From the NCBI GenBank assembly GCA_008933765.1, contig WBUK01000004.1:62001-126000 (forward strand): 64,000 nt of DNA, given 5' to 3'. The DNA is from Ignavibacteriaceae bacterium (GTDB lineage: Bacteria; Bacteroidota; Ignavibacteria; Ignavibacteriales; Ignavibacteriaceae). Of the stretch, positions 27,238 through 36,247 are shown piece after piece. The first letter of the stretch is position 1; the number at the start of each line of letters is the position of its first letter. A program made the translations under genes and the position numbers. Below the pieces are notes generated by a model that saw only the letters and a program-made list of their open reading frames with translations, had not been told where the DNA came from and made no database searches.

Positions 27238-29466
27238 TTGAGATATTTGCTGTTACTGTTACTCCTCCTGCCAATTTCTCTTCTACCACAGGCAACCCCC
27301 GACCCCCAAACCGCCACAATCAGAGGTTTTGTTAACGATTCCACAAACGGCGAACCCGTGATTTACGCAAATGTGATCGTTAAGGGAACGAAAATCGGCG
27401 CTTCTACCAACACTTCGGGCTACTATATCATCACGGCGGTTCCTCCGGGAAAGCAGACGATAATTTTCTCGATGATTGGCTATCAACCGTTGGAAGTTGA
27501 AGTGGTGCTGCCTGATAACAAAATCACTCAGATCGATGTGAAACTCGTACCCACTTCTTATACCACACAGACACTCACCATCTTTGGTGAAAAATCTGTT
27601 GAAGAAAATGCAACCGACATCGGGCTTGAAAAAATTACAGCTCAGGAGATTAAAAACTTACCAAAAGGCGTTGAGGCTGATATCTTAAGAACCCTGCAGT
27701 ATTCTTCGGGCGTCAGCACCACGGGCGATGTTACGGCAAGATACTTTGTGCGCGGCAGCGATAACGAGCAAAATGTGGTGCTGCTGAACGGGGCTACAAT
27801 CTATAATCCGTTTCACGCTCTTGGCATTTTTTCGGTGGTTGACCCCGAAATCGCCTCTGCACTCGAGTTTTACAAAGGCGGTTTTTCAGCACAATACGGC
27901 GGAAGGCTCTCTTCAGTACTGGATATTATAACGAAAGACGGGAATAAAAACCGCTTTACTACCACGCTTAACGGCTCGCTTCTGGCGGCAAAAGCCTCAA
28001 TCGAGGGTCCAATACCCGGAGGAAGTTTCATGCTGACGGGAAGAAAAAGCTACATGACTGAAACCCTAAACAAGTTTATGAACAACAAAACTTCACCTTT
28101 CGATTTCTACGATTACTCGCTGAAGGTGAACTACAGCAACCCTGAAATTTTGGAGAACTCGAAGTTTGTATTTCACCTTTTCGGAAGCCAGGATGACTTA
28201 AAAAACAACAACCCGACGAAGGAAGACTACAGCCTGCGGAATAATGTTGTAGGGCTTAACTGGTATCAGGTGTGGGCTGCTCCAATCTTCTCGGAAATGA
28301 CCTTTTCTTTCTCAACTTTCGACGCTGCAATAACTCCTAATTTCAGCACTGCAAAAGAACGGAAGAACAAAGTAACCGATTTCTCTTCCAAGTGGAATTT
28401 TACTTATATTTTCGACACCCGCGATGAACTTGGCGTAGGGCTTCAGACAACTATTTTTAATTCAAATCTGAATCAGCAAAACCTGCGCGGAACTCGCACC
28501 GAAATTGAGTCCGGGGGCGTTTCTATGAATATTTTCTTCAAATATAAATTCATGCGGTTCGAAAATTTTGGGTTAGATATCGGCGGAAGGCTGAACATGA
28601 CCACCATTTCAAAAAACAGAGGCGGTTTCATCGAACCAAGAATCAGTTCAACTTATAAACTGACCGACTGGCTCACACTGAAAGCCGCTTTTGGGAAATA
28701 TTCGCAGGAAATTACAACCCTCGTGGATGAAAATGACCTGCTCTCAATCTTTGAACCATGGATTGTTGTACCCGACTACCTCGCAACCCAAGAAGCCTAT
28801 CACTATATTTTTGGCGTGAAACTAACTCCCGTTAACAACATTGTGCTCGAGTTAGAGGGATACTACAAGGATATCAGAAATCTGACCGATTTTAACGATA
28901 TGAAATTCACCGCAAACGACCCCGACCTTATTCAACTTAACGGCGAATCTTACGGGTTTGAAGCCGATCTCCTCTGGCAGAGCGATATGCTTTATTTAAA
29001 AGCCGGTTATTCACTCGGGTGGGCTTACAAATTCAGAGATGGCGTGCGTTTTGCACCAAGGTACGATACAAGGCACTCACTAAGTACTATTTTTGGGTTT
29101 ACTCCCGGCGGCGGATGGAACTTCTATGTTACCTGGAACTTCTCAACCGGCAAACCTTACACGCCGCTTGGAGGTTACATCGACCGCTTTTCAATCGATG
29201 ATTTCTGGAAACAATGGTTAGTGCTCGGGAACTACAACCCCAAAGCACTTTACGGCGCAGTGAACTCCGAAAGATTCCCCGTTTACCACAGAATGGATAT
29301 TGGCGTTTCGAAAACACTCGTAATCTATTTTATGACATGCACACTCGATTTCAGTATTATAAATGTTTACGACCGCCGGAACATTTTCTACTTTGACGAC
29401 AAAACCGGCGAACGCGTTGATATGCTGCCGTTTCTGCCTTCTGTTTCACTGAAGGTGCAAATATGA
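27238..29466 (+). CDS. TonB-dependent receptor with carboxypeptidase-like N-terminal domain
   Basis: This 742-residue outer-membrane protein has a signal peptide, then a CarboxypepD_reg-like domain (~22-105: IRGFVNDSTNGEPVIYANV). A plug domain follows (~125-230: LQYSSGVSTTGDVTARYFVR, GGFSAQYGGRLSSVLDI) and then a ~500-residue beta-barrel. It starts at TTG with AGGAG at ideal spacing. It overlaps by four bases (ATGA) with the DUF4249 lipoprotein gene, a pairing typical of Bacteroidota nutrient-uptake pairs. The barrel imports an unknown ligand using TonB energy. The C-terminus ends in an aromatic-poor VSLKVQI rather than a classic terminal Phe. Confidence 0.9.
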   Translation: MRYLLLLLLLLPISLLPQATPDPQTATIRGFVNDSTNGEPVIYANVIVKGTKIGASTNTSGYYIITAVPPGKQTIIFSMIGYQPLEVEVVLPDNKITQIDVKLVPTSYTTQTLTIFGEKSVEENATDIGLEKITAQEIKNLPKGVEADILRTLQYSSGVSTTGDVTARYFVRGSDNEQNVVLLNGATIYNPFHALGIFSVVDPEIASALEFYKGGFSAQYGGRLSSVLDIITKDGNKNRFTTTLNGSLLAAKASIEGPIPGGSFMLTGRKSYMTETLNKFMNNKTSPFDFYDYSLKVNYSNPEILENSKFVFHLFGSQDDLKNNNPTKEDYSLRNNVVGLNWYQVWAAPIFSEMTFSFSTFDAAITPNFSTAKERKNKVTDFSSKWNFTYIFDTRDELGVGLQTTIFNSNLNQQNLRGTRTEIESGGVSMNIFFKYKFMRFENFGLDIGGRLNMTTISKNRGGFIEPRISSTYKLTDWLTLKAAFGKYSQEITTLVDENDLLSIFEPWIVVPDYLATQEAYHYIFGVKLTPVNNIVLELEGYYKDIRNLTDFNDMKFTANDPDLIQLNGESYGFEADLLWQSDMLYLKAGYSLGWAYKFRDGVRFAPRYDTRHSLSTIFGFTPGGGWNFYVTWNFSTGKPYTPLGGYIDRFSIDDFWKQWLVLGNYNPKALYGAVNSERFPVYHRMDIGVSKTLVIYFMTCTLDFSIINVYDRRNIFYFDDKTGERVDMLPFLPSVSLKVQI

Positions 29467-29606
29467 GTAAATACGGAACCATGATTAAACTCAGTACTAT
29501 AATTAAATTTGGAAATATGATTAAATTCCGGACTATGAGTAAACTCAGAACTGTGGGTAAACCCGGGACTGTGAGTAAATTTGGGACTCTGATTAAGTTC
29601 GGTACT
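29463..29606. repeat. 18-bp tandem repeat (8 units) in the 5' end of the DUF4249 gene
   Basis: Eight consecutive 18-base units, consensus ATGAGTAAATTCGGGACT, begin exactly at the ATG of the lipoprotein gene. They encode hexapeptides of the form (M/V/I/L)(S/I/G)K(F/L)(G/S/R)T. Four of the units start with ATG and two with GTG. Confidence 0.95.
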
Positions 29607-30572
29607 TCCCCTCTTACGGTGCTTTTTGTTGCAACACTCTTTAGCGGTCTTTTTACGGGGTGCGACTCAGGCTTCGACCCCAAAAAGAACTATGAAGAGA
29701 AATATTTAGTGAACCTTATAATAAAAGGTGATTCAATCGACCAAATAGCCGTGGTTTCGCGTTCGTTTAATGTGCCCGGCTACAACCCCAATGAAAACAC
29801 CGAAAGCCCGTTTATTGAAGGTGCTGCCATTTCGCTTACTTCGAAATTTTACGGACAAACATACACTTTCAGAGACACCACTTCAACAGAAATCGGCGGG
29901 AAATACGGCAAACCGGCACCCATTTATAAATTAAGTTCAATGAGGGCGCGACCGAACGACTCGCTCACTTTGGTGGCTACTATGCCTAATGGAAAAGTGC
30001 TTACTTCCAAGTGCGTTGTTCCGCAAGTGGTGGATATCAGGCTTTCGAAAACATACATTTCTACTGTTACAAATAACCCCGACGAAAAAGCGCTGACTGT
30101 TCAATGGTCGGCTCCCCCGGAATATCTGTTCGTACCGAGATTGGTTCTCTATTATGCTACCGATAAAAACGGCGTCGTAAAGGGCTATAAAAGAGAAATA
30201 CCGCTGAAATTTGTGGATGTTAACGGTGAATTGAAGCCTGTTTTTCCCGGTGTCACAAGGGATAAAATCCTGATTTACGATTATGCCGCTATTAATAAAG
30301 TGATGCTTGATATTTCCGCAGGGGATTATGACAAATATTCCTATGTTATTCAGGACGCCTGGTTAGAAATTGTTGTTACCGATAAAAATCTTGCCAATTA
30401 TTACGGCTCGACGGAAGGCTTCCTGGATGATTATTCCGTAAGGTTGGACGAAGTTACTTATTCAAATATCGAAGGAGGTCTGGGCGTATTTGGGGCTTAC
30501 AAAGTTACCTCACGCAAACTGAATGTTGAAGAAAATTATGTGCAGTCTTTTGGGTATAGAAGCAGATTGTGA
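29463..30572 (+). CDS. DUF4249 lipoprotein, partner of the TonB receptor
   Basis: The 369-residue DUF4249-family protein is predicted to be an outer-membrane lipoprotein working with the receptor whose stop codon it overlaps. Residues 1-48 are eight hexapeptide repeats. Only then comes the lipoprotein signal (LFVATLFSGLFTGC, lipidated Cys67), with an in-frame GTG at 29619 that would give a normal-length signal. The body shows the family's beta-rich layout (NLIIKGDSIDQIAVVSRSF, LSSMRARPNDSLTLVATMP). Starting from the first ATG would give an abnormal basic N-terminal extension. Expression may use one of several repeat-borne ATGs or the GTG. The role is probably ligand capture for the receptor. 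Confidence 0.8.
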   Translation: MSKYGTMIKLSTIIKFGNMIKFRTMSKLRTVGKPGTVSKFGTLIKFGTSPLTVLFVATLFSGLFTGCDSGFDPKKNYEEKYLVNLIIKGDSIDQIAVVSRSFNVPGYNPNENTESPFIEGAAISLTSKFYGQTYTFRDTTSTEIGGKYGKPAPIYKLSSMRARPNDSLTLVATMPNGKVLTSKCVVPQVVDIRLSKTYISTVTNNPDEKALTVQWSAPPEYLFVPRLVLYYATDKNGVVKGYKREIPLKFVDVNGELKPVFPGVTRDKILIYDYAAINKVMLDISAGDYDKYSYVIQDAWLEIVVTDKNLANYYGSTEGFLDDYSVRLDEVTYSNIEGGLGVFGAYKVTSRKLNVEENYVQSFGYRSRL

Positions 30573-30735
30573 TGGTGTATTTGAAAAACAATATGTATAT
30601 TGTGGGTTAGTTATTCAGAAATAATTGATTTCGTGTTCGGGTGATTTTCCCCGCGGGAGCCCTGTATATCTTTTACCGGAAATTGTCAGTCTTGCCGGGT
30701 AAGAGTTTTTAGTTTCAAGCTTTTAACTCAGTATT

Positions 30736-30893
30736 CCGGTTAATATAGCCTGTTTTCACGGAATAACTTGTTTTTACGGACCGGCCTGTTATACAGAATC
30801 ACTTGTTCTCGGTATAACCTGTTTTTCCGGTATAACCTGTTATACAGAATCACCTGTCTTAAGGTATAACCCGTTTTTACGATAAGACTAACT
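30736..30893. repeat. Degenerate 18-bp tandem repeat region
   Basis: Units near GGTATAACCTGTTTTTAC recur about eight times with 15-18-bp spacing, alternating with a TACAGAATCACTTGT-type variant. The minus strand stays open through it (LYRKN-like hexapeptides), but no gene is apparent. It fills much of the 408-bp gap between DUF4249 and DoxX; the rest shows nothing. Confidence 0.8.
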
Positions 30894-30980
30894 ATATTTG
30901 CACTTTTACGGGAACCTTGTTCCCAAATTAGATGTTGTAACACTAATCTTATTTTTTAACCACATTTAACGGAGTATAAT

Positions 30981-31403
30981 TTGTCAACAAGTATTGGCTT
31001 ACTTCTTATAAGAGTCCTTGCGGGCTTTGCAATGGTTTATGACCATGGATATGCTAAGTTTCAGGTAATTGTCAATGGCGGAACTGATAAATTCATAAAC
31101 TTTCTTGGTATGGGTCCACATGCCAGCATGGCGCTCTCGATGACTGCAGAGTTCTTTTTCGCCATGTTTGTAGTTTTTGGTTTATTCACCCGTTTTTCGA
31201 CCATATTTCTGATCATCAACATGGCAGTTGCGTTTTTTGTTGCTCATGCCGGCGACCCGTTTATCGAAAGAGAGCTTTCATTCTTGTATATGATCATATT
31301 CCTGATGCTTTTCTTCACCGGTGGCGGTAAATATTCACTTTCCACATTTATTAAACCCCATATTCCGGAAAATAATCAACTGCTTCAATACTTGGCTGAA
31401 TAG
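30981..31403 (+). CDS. DoxX family membrane protein
   Basis: This 140-residue protein has four hydrophobic helices and the DoxX pattern: a first helix with LLLIRVLAGFAMVYDHGYAKF, then a second with MTAEFFFAMFVVFGLFTRFS and MAVAFFVAH. It starts at TTG with CGGAG upstream. DoxX-like proteins are inner-membrane proteins linked to quinone or redox processes; the exact reaction is unknown here. A terminator follows 75 bp downstream. Confidence 0.88.
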   Translation: MSTSIGLLLIRVLAGFAMVYDHGYAKFQVIVNGGTDKFINFLGMGPHASMALSMTAEFFFAMFVVFGLFTRFSTIFLIINMAVAFFVAHAGDPFIERELSFLYMIIFLMLFFTGGGKYSLSTFIKPHIPENNQLLQYLAE

Positions 31404-31477
31404 TTCTACCATACGAAAAGTTTACGGCTGATATCATCAGCGAAAAACTATAACCAATTTTGCAAGAAGCAAAAGAG

Positions 31478-31518
31478 AAAGGCTGTCTCGATTTAAATAT
31501 CCGGCAGCCTTTTTTTTA
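31478..31518 (+). terminator. Rho-independent terminator after DoxX
   Basis: AAAGGCTG (31478-31485) pairs with CAGCCTTT (31505-31512) and is followed by a T run. It also separates DoxX from the next T9SS gene. Confidence 0.8.
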
Positions 31519-31699
31519 TATGTTTTTCCCTTCAAATTACCCCCACAGAATCTTCCGGTTTTGATATTTTTTTTCTTTTTTCGTGTCTTCTTCTTTTCGG
31601 TCAGTTTTTTTTACAGTTTGCTTTTTTTGTAGTTAAAGAAAATATTCTTAATTTTAAGATGTGTTTTAAACTCATAATCTAACTAATCGGAGCATACGC

Positions 31700-33790
31700 A
31701 TGAAAAGATTCTTCTTCATTGTATCATTTTTCGTTATGTCCTTTGCTGTAAGCAATTTAATTGCACAGCCGCTTTCCGGGACATACTACATACCACAGGG
31801 CGGTAACCCACAGGGGTTTGCCAGCCTTTCTGCCGCTTGCGCAGCAATTTCTGCTAACGGCGCTTCAGGTACTGTCCTTTTTTATATCGACGGTAACCTC
31901 ACTGAAAGCTCTAACTGCTTAATACAAACCGCAACTTTCACCGAGACAAACCGTTTAACCATCAAAGCAGCTCCGGGCAAAACCCCAACGGTTACTTTCC
32001 AGGGTATTAACGCCGGCAACGAGTTTATCACCATCAGCAGCTCGAGCTATATTACAATTGACGGATCGAATGGCACCGGTAACTCCCGCGATATGACTTT
32101 CGCTTTCGATAACGCTTCAGGGAAGTGGGGCATCGAAGTAACTGATGACTCAAAATTCCTCACAATCAAAAACCTGAAAGTTATCCCTGTGAATATCTTC
32201 AGAACGGGTCAAACCTCCGGTATTACATTGGACGGTTCTATTGCTGCGGTTGGGTTTGCACCTACGAATGCCTTCATTTCAAACTGCCAGATCGGAACAG
32301 ATGCCGTTGCATGGGATGACGGTGTTGCTATCTGGGGTAACGACGCCTCATCGCCCGCCGAAGCTACTGTTGTTGGATGTGAAGTCTATGCCCGCAGAAG
32401 AGGTATCACAACTTTCCACATTAGAAATAATATTTACGACCATAACACTATCAATATCACCGATGCAAGAGCCGATCTCGGCTTCTACTCGGCAATTTAT
32501 ATTACCGGTAGTGTTACGGGAGACACTGTAAAAATTAACGGAAATAAATTCAACAAAATGGCAATCAATACCTCTGCAAGCAAGTTTGCGGGGGCTATTG
32601 TTGTTTACGGTAACACCGGTGAAATAGTTGTTACCAACAACTTCATTGGTCCTGAATTTTCAAACACTGGAACAGCAACCGACAACAGGTTCTACGGCGT
32701 TGTCTTCGGCTCAGCAACCTGGAACGGAACAATTACTCTTGCTAACAATTCATTTAAAATTAACGCTCCCGGAACCGGAAACGCTGCGGCTATTGGTTTT
32801 AACCTGAATCCAAATTCAACTCAAACCATTAATGCCGTTAACAATATTTTCATTCAGGATGGAAGTAACGCAAATTCGTACATTGTACACTACCCGATGG
32901 CTCTCGGTGGTAACAACTTAATCAACTTCGACTGGAACACCTACTACCTCAGTGGTATCGGCTCCAACTTTGCGCTTTTGGATGCAGCAACCATTGCTAC
33001 ATTGAACGACTGGAAAACGGCCTCTTCTCAGGATGCTAACTCAAATTACAAGAGCGTAAACTTTGCCTCGGCTACCGACCTTCATCTTTCAGGTGCTTCT
33101 GTGGGTGACTGGGATTTAAGAGGAACTCCTCTCGCTTATGTTACCAACGATATCGATGGTGACAGCAGACACGCTCTGTTCCCTTATAAAGGTGCTGACG
33201 AGGGCAACATTCCGCTGCCGGTTGAACTTTCTTCGTTCACTGCTAATATGAACGGCAACACTGTAGTGTTGGATTGGACAACGGCAACCGAAACAAACAA
33301 CATGGGTTTTGATGTTGAAAAATCTTCCGACGGTGTTTCTTTCTCGAAAATTGGTTTCGTTAAAGGTTCTGGTACCACCACTTCTTCTAAAACTTATCAG
33401 TTCAAAGATGAGCAACCGAACGACGGTAAGACTTACTACCGACTCCGTCAGATTGATCTGAATGGTCAGTTCGCATACTCACAGGTGATTGAAATTGAAA
33501 CCTCAACGGTTACCGATTTCGTTATTTACCAGAACTACCCGAACCCATTCAACCCATCCACCACGATTAAGTTCAACCTGCCTGCTGCTGCACAGGTTAA
33601 CATTACCGTGTTCGATGTTATGGGTTCTGAAGTGGCTAACATCTTAACTAAAGACCTTGCTCAGGGCACACACTCAGTTGATTTCAACGCATCGCACTTA
33701 GCAAGCGGAAGCTACCTCTACACTATCACAGCAACAATGGCTGACGGTACTGTTTACAGAGAATCAAAAAAGATGCAACTGCTTAAATAA
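31700..33790 (+). CDS. Secreted parallel beta-helix protein with T9SS domain
   Basis: The 696-residue exported protein has a signal peptide (FFFIVSFFVMSFAVSNLIA). A right-handed beta-helix spans residues ~40-500, with recurring Ile/Asn/Gly rungs (TIDGSNGTGNSRDMTF, NNIFIQDGSN). A linker shared with other secretome members follows (PVELSSFTANMNGNTVVLDW). The sorting domain is YQNYPNPFNPSTTIKF to KKMQLLK. CGGAG lies before the ATG. Ligand is unknown; beta-helix proteins of this kind are often adhesins or polysaccharide-active. The linker-plus-tail is nearly the same as in the metalloprotease at 20565-23054, consistent with modular exchange of tails. Confidence 0.88.
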   Translation: MKRFFFIVSFFVMSFAVSNLIAQPLSGTYYIPQGGNPQGFASLSAACAAISANGASGTVLFYIDGNLTESSNCLIQTATFTETNRLTIKAAPGKTPTVTFQGINAGNEFITISSSSYITIDGSNGTGNSRDMTFAFDNASGKWGIEVTDDSKFLTIKNLKVIPVNIFRTGQTSGITLDGSIAAVGFAPTNAFISNCQIGTDAVAWDDGVAIWGNDASSPAEATVVGCEVYARRRGITTFHIRNNIYDHNTINITDARADLGFYSAIYITGSVTGDTVKINGNKFNKMAINTSASKFAGAIVVYGNTGEIVVTNNFIGPEFSNTGTATDNRFYGVVFGSATWNGTITLANNSFKINAPGTGNAAAIGFNLNPNSTQTINAVNNIFIQDGSNANSYIVHYPMALGGNNLINFDWNTYYLSGIGSNFALLDAATIATLNDWKTASSQDANSNYKSVNFASATDLHLSGASVGDWDLRGTPLAYVTNDIDGDSRHALFPYKGADEGNIPLPVELSSFTANMNGNTVVLDWTTATETNNMGFDVEKSSDGVSFSKIGFVKGSGTTTSSKTYQFKDEQPNDGKTYYRLRQIDLNGQFAYSQVIEIETSTVTDFVIYQNYPNPFNPSTTIKFNLPAAAQVNITVFDVMGSEVANILTKDLAQGTHSVDFNASHLASGSYLYTITATMADGTVYRESKKMQLLK

Positions 33791-33839
33791 CAATTTCATC
33801 ATAAACTATTGATCTTTTGTTATTAAAAACCTTTTAAGA

Positions 33840-33868
33840 AGCCCCTCGGCCAAAACCCGAGGGGCTTG
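33840..33868 (+). terminator. Terminator after the beta-helix gene
   Basis: AGCCCCTCGG (33840-33849) pairs with CCGAGGGGCT (33857-33866) in a ten-base GC-rich stem. The T tract is weak (TTGTATTTTG). Confidence 0.8.
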
Positions 33869-33928
33869 TATTTTGTAAAGACTAAAAAATCGAATTAATC
33901 TGACGAATTAATATCATACTTTATTGAA

Positions 33929-34594
33929 ATGATTGCCATAGTTGACTACGGTGAGCGACCCTCATACCTACTCTTTCAGTTAGAAAAAGCGGGGTTTAAA
34001 GTTAAATTCACTTCTGTTGAGGCGGAATTATTACAGGCGGAAAGCATTATACTGCCGGATTGCCGTGATTTAAAAAAAGCCGTCAGACGGCTTCATATTC
34101 TGAACCTTTTTTCCATGTTGCGGATGGTGAACAAGCCTGTAATCGGTATCGGCTATGGGTTTGCAATGATGTGCGAAAGGTTAGAACCTGTGGCTCGGGA
34201 AGGGCTTGGGTTTTTTCCCTTCAATGTGAACCGGGTGCAGGAGACCGAACCTTTCCCCGAAAAACTAAACTGCGTGTTAAGCGCGGGTAACACGGGGAGC
34301 TTCGGCAGCATGGGCAACGCTGAAAAGGCAGAAACCACCGGTAGCACGGAAATGGCAGAAAACATGGCAAGTTTACCAATAAAAGGAATTAAAGAAACTT
34401 ACGACAACCTTTATTTCGAAAAAATCTTCACACTTTCAACCGATAAATACTCGTTCTTGCGGCTAAAAGAAATGCCATATCTTCCGGTTGCGTTCAGCAA
34501 AGAGAATTGCTGCGGATTTATATTCAACCCCGTTTTTTCAGGCGCTGAAGGGTTTGCCCTCCTTACACAATTGCTGAAAGAACAAATAAAGTAG
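33929..34594 (+). CDS. HisH-like class I amidotransferase fold lacking all catalytic residues
   Basis: This 221-residue protein aligns along the HisH glutaminase subunit of imidazole-glycerol-phosphate synthase: IAIVDYG at the start, ALEKAG-like LFQLEKAGFKVKFT, ILP at 41-43, and NKPVIGIGYGFAM where HisH has KPVLGICLGMQ. The nucleophile Cys is Gly75. The usual QFHPEKS is FIFNPVFSG, so the His is Asn200 and the Glu is Val202. The PGVGAF loop is PDCRDL. An insertion at ~118-148 is low-complexity (GSFGSMGNAEKAETTGSTE). It cannot be a glutaminase. It may be a structural or regulatory relative, or a decaying gene, but the frame is intact. No other his gene is adjacent. Confidence 0.7.
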   Translation: MIAIVDYGERPSYLLFQLEKAGFKVKFTSVEAELLQAESIILPDCRDLKKAVRRLHILNLFSMLRMVNKPVIGIGYGFAMMCERLEPVAREGLGFFPFNVNRVQETEPFPEKLNCVLSAGNTGSFGSMGNAEKAETTGSTEMAENMASLPIKGIKETYDNLYFEKIFTLSTDKYSFLRLKEMPYLPVAFSKENCCGFIFNPVFSGAEGFALLTQLLKEQIK

Positions 34595-34683
34595 GTAATC
34601 CACCCGCTGTTTTTGCAGTTTTTTCAAACGGTTGTTTACAAAAAAAGAGCTGTCTAAATAATAAATTGTGCTTTAACAGAAAA

Positions 34684-34790
34684 GGCGGTTTACAGCCTTC
34701 TTAAAAAATAGGTAACCGCTTTTGAATACACCAATGAAGAAATTGCCTATTATTGGCGGTTTACAGCCTTCCTAAAAAATAAGGTAACAT
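34684..34790. repeat. 71-bp tandem duplication of the esterase 3' end
   Basis: GGCGGTTTACAGCCTTC followed by TTAAAAAATAGGTAAC at 34684 recurs at 34755 as GGCGGTTTACAGCCTTC then CTAAAAAATAAGGTAAC. The second copy encodes the last residues (LPYFLGRL, stop) of the minus-strand esterase; the first lies beyond its stop. Confidence 0.82.
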
Positions 34791-35489
34791 CCGCCGCCAG
34801 GTGGGCCAGTCGTGTGTCATATCGTGACCCCAGATTTCCAGCTCGTGTGGAATACCTTTGCTTCGCAGAATATTCGAAAGATTAATCGAGCCTTCCGGCG
34901 ATTCATAATCCCCCTGCCCGGTTGCAATAATTATCCGCTTGTTGTGTCGCATCTGATTGAGCAGATTTTCGTCCGTTAAGTTTGAGAGGTAATCAGTCGG
35001 TGAGTTAAAATAAACATTTTCATCGTAATATCCTTTAGTGTAAGATTTCAGGTCGTAAACCCCACTCATAGGTATAGTACCGGCGAACAAATCGGGGCGT
35101 CTGAAAAAGATATTTGCCGCGTGAAGTGCCCCCAGCGAGGCACCGGTGAGAAAAATCGGCTGAAACCCTTTGCAGTTTGTGGTGATAAAAGGCACCACTT
35201 CATCAACTACATAGTAGTTATAGGTCATGTGGCGCAAAGCTTTGTGATGTGGCGCCATCGAATTGTTAAGCCAACTCTCGTTGTTGATGCTGTTAATCGA
35301 GAAAACCTTGAACTTGCCGTTTTCAATATACCATGAAATAGCGTCAATCATCTGAAATCTTTCGTACTCCAAAAAATCAGCCCCGGCTGTCGGGAACATA
35401 AGCAGTGGTCTGCCCCATTCACCGTAAACAACAATTTCCATATTTTTTTCTAATCTCGGGCTCCACCACCCGTGAATTTCTCTTTTCAT
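34761..35489 (-). CDS. Esterase family alpha/beta-hydrolase (esterase D-like)
   Basis: The 242-residue protein fits the putative-esterase family (PF00756 type). Features are an early MEIVVYGEWGRPLLMFPTAG, the nucleophile elbow GAS118LGA, PMSGVYDL after it, and a C-terminal GHDMTHDW that supplies the likely catalytic His. There is no signal peptide, so it is cytoplasmic. The substrate is unknown; relatives hydrolyse acyl or feruloyl esters, or are mycolyltransferase-like. The start is supported by GAGAG. The final codons are tandemly duplicated downstream. Confidence 0.85.
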   Translation of the reverse strand: MKREIHGWWSPRLEKNMEIVVYGEWGRPLLMFPTAGADFLEYERFQMIDAISWYIENGKFKVFSINSINNESWLNNSMAPHHKALRHMTYNYYVVDEVVPFITTNCKGFQPIFLTGASLGALHAANIFFRRPDLFAGTIPMSGVYDLKSYTKGYYDENVYFNSPTDYLSNLTDENLLNQMRHNKRIIIATGQGDYESPEGSINLSNILRSKGIPHELEIWGHDMTHDWPTWRRMLPYFLGRL

Positions 35490-35563
35490 CAGTTCTCTCT
35501 GTTAATTTTTTGTTACACTTCTGTTAATTTTTTGTTTGGTTCCGGTTCGGTATAAGTTTTGTT

Positions 35564-36247
35564 TTACAAGATATTAAGTTTTCTTAGAAGTTGGTTTCTA
35601 TATTTATCACCGATTGGAATAATTCTGTTATTAATCAGCAGATTATGTGCTGTTATATCTTTTATCCGATCGATTTGCACAATAAACGACCTGTGAACGC
35701 GCACAAATTTTTTCTGCGGCAGTTTATTCTCTAAACTTTTCATCGTGGTATAGATTAAATATTTCCCCTGTGCTGTATGAAGCTGCATATAATCCCTGCT
35801 TGCTTCAATAAAATCGATATCCGAAAAATTCAGTTTAAGCAGTTTAGTGTCAACCTTAACAAAAACATGTTCCGAAAGATCGGGTTCGCTTCGTGTTAAA
35901 TGAATTTCTACGGCTTTATCAACCGCAGTCCGGAATCTCTCGTAAGTGAACGGCTTAAGAAGATAGTCGGTTACATTATGTTCAAAAGCCGTTAAGGCAT
36001 AATTCTGACTGACAGTAACGAAGATGATCTGAGGCATTTTTTTCACTGCTTCAATCATTTCGATTCCGTTCATTTCCGGCATTTCGATATCCAAAAAGAT
36101 CAGATCTACTTCTTCGTTGCCCAAAACCTCAATTGCGTCCACGGCGCTTGAACACGAAGCAACCTCCTTCAACGGCGGAGTTTGTTCGATGAATTTTTCC
36201 AGTATTTTCCGGGAAATATCTTCGTCATCCACTATCAGACATTTCAT
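35564..36247 (-). CDS. LytTR-type response regulator
   Basis: This 227-residue protein has an N-terminal receiver domain (acidic pocket D7/D8/E9, phosphoacceptor D53 in FLDIEMPEMNG, Lys in YLLKPF). A C-terminal LytTR DNA-binding domain (~130-227) carries VKVDTKLLKLNFSDIDFIEA and FVRVHRSFIVQIDRI. It would bind direct repeats upstream of its target genes. The usual partner, a membrane histidine kinase of the LytS/YehU type, is not adjacent, so it is an orphan here. The gene borders the AT-rich island at 36248. Confidence 0.93.
   Translation of the reverse strand: MKCLIVDDEDISRKILEKFIEQTPPLKEVASCSSAVDAIEVLGNEEVDLIFLDIEMPEMNGIEMIEAVKKMPQIIFVTVSQNYALTAFEHNVTDYLLKPFTYERFRTAVDKAVEIHLTRSEPDLSEHVFVKVDTKLLKLNFSDIDFIEASRDYMQLHTAQGKYLIYTTMKSLENKLPQKKFVRVHRSFIVQIDRIKDITAHNLLINNRIIPIGDKYRNQLLRKLNIL

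Noticed and set aside
30740..30943. Minus-strand frame with LYRKNRLYREQ repeats
   Set aside because: It comes from the degenerate 18-bp repeat; it has no ribosome-binding site and units vary in length.
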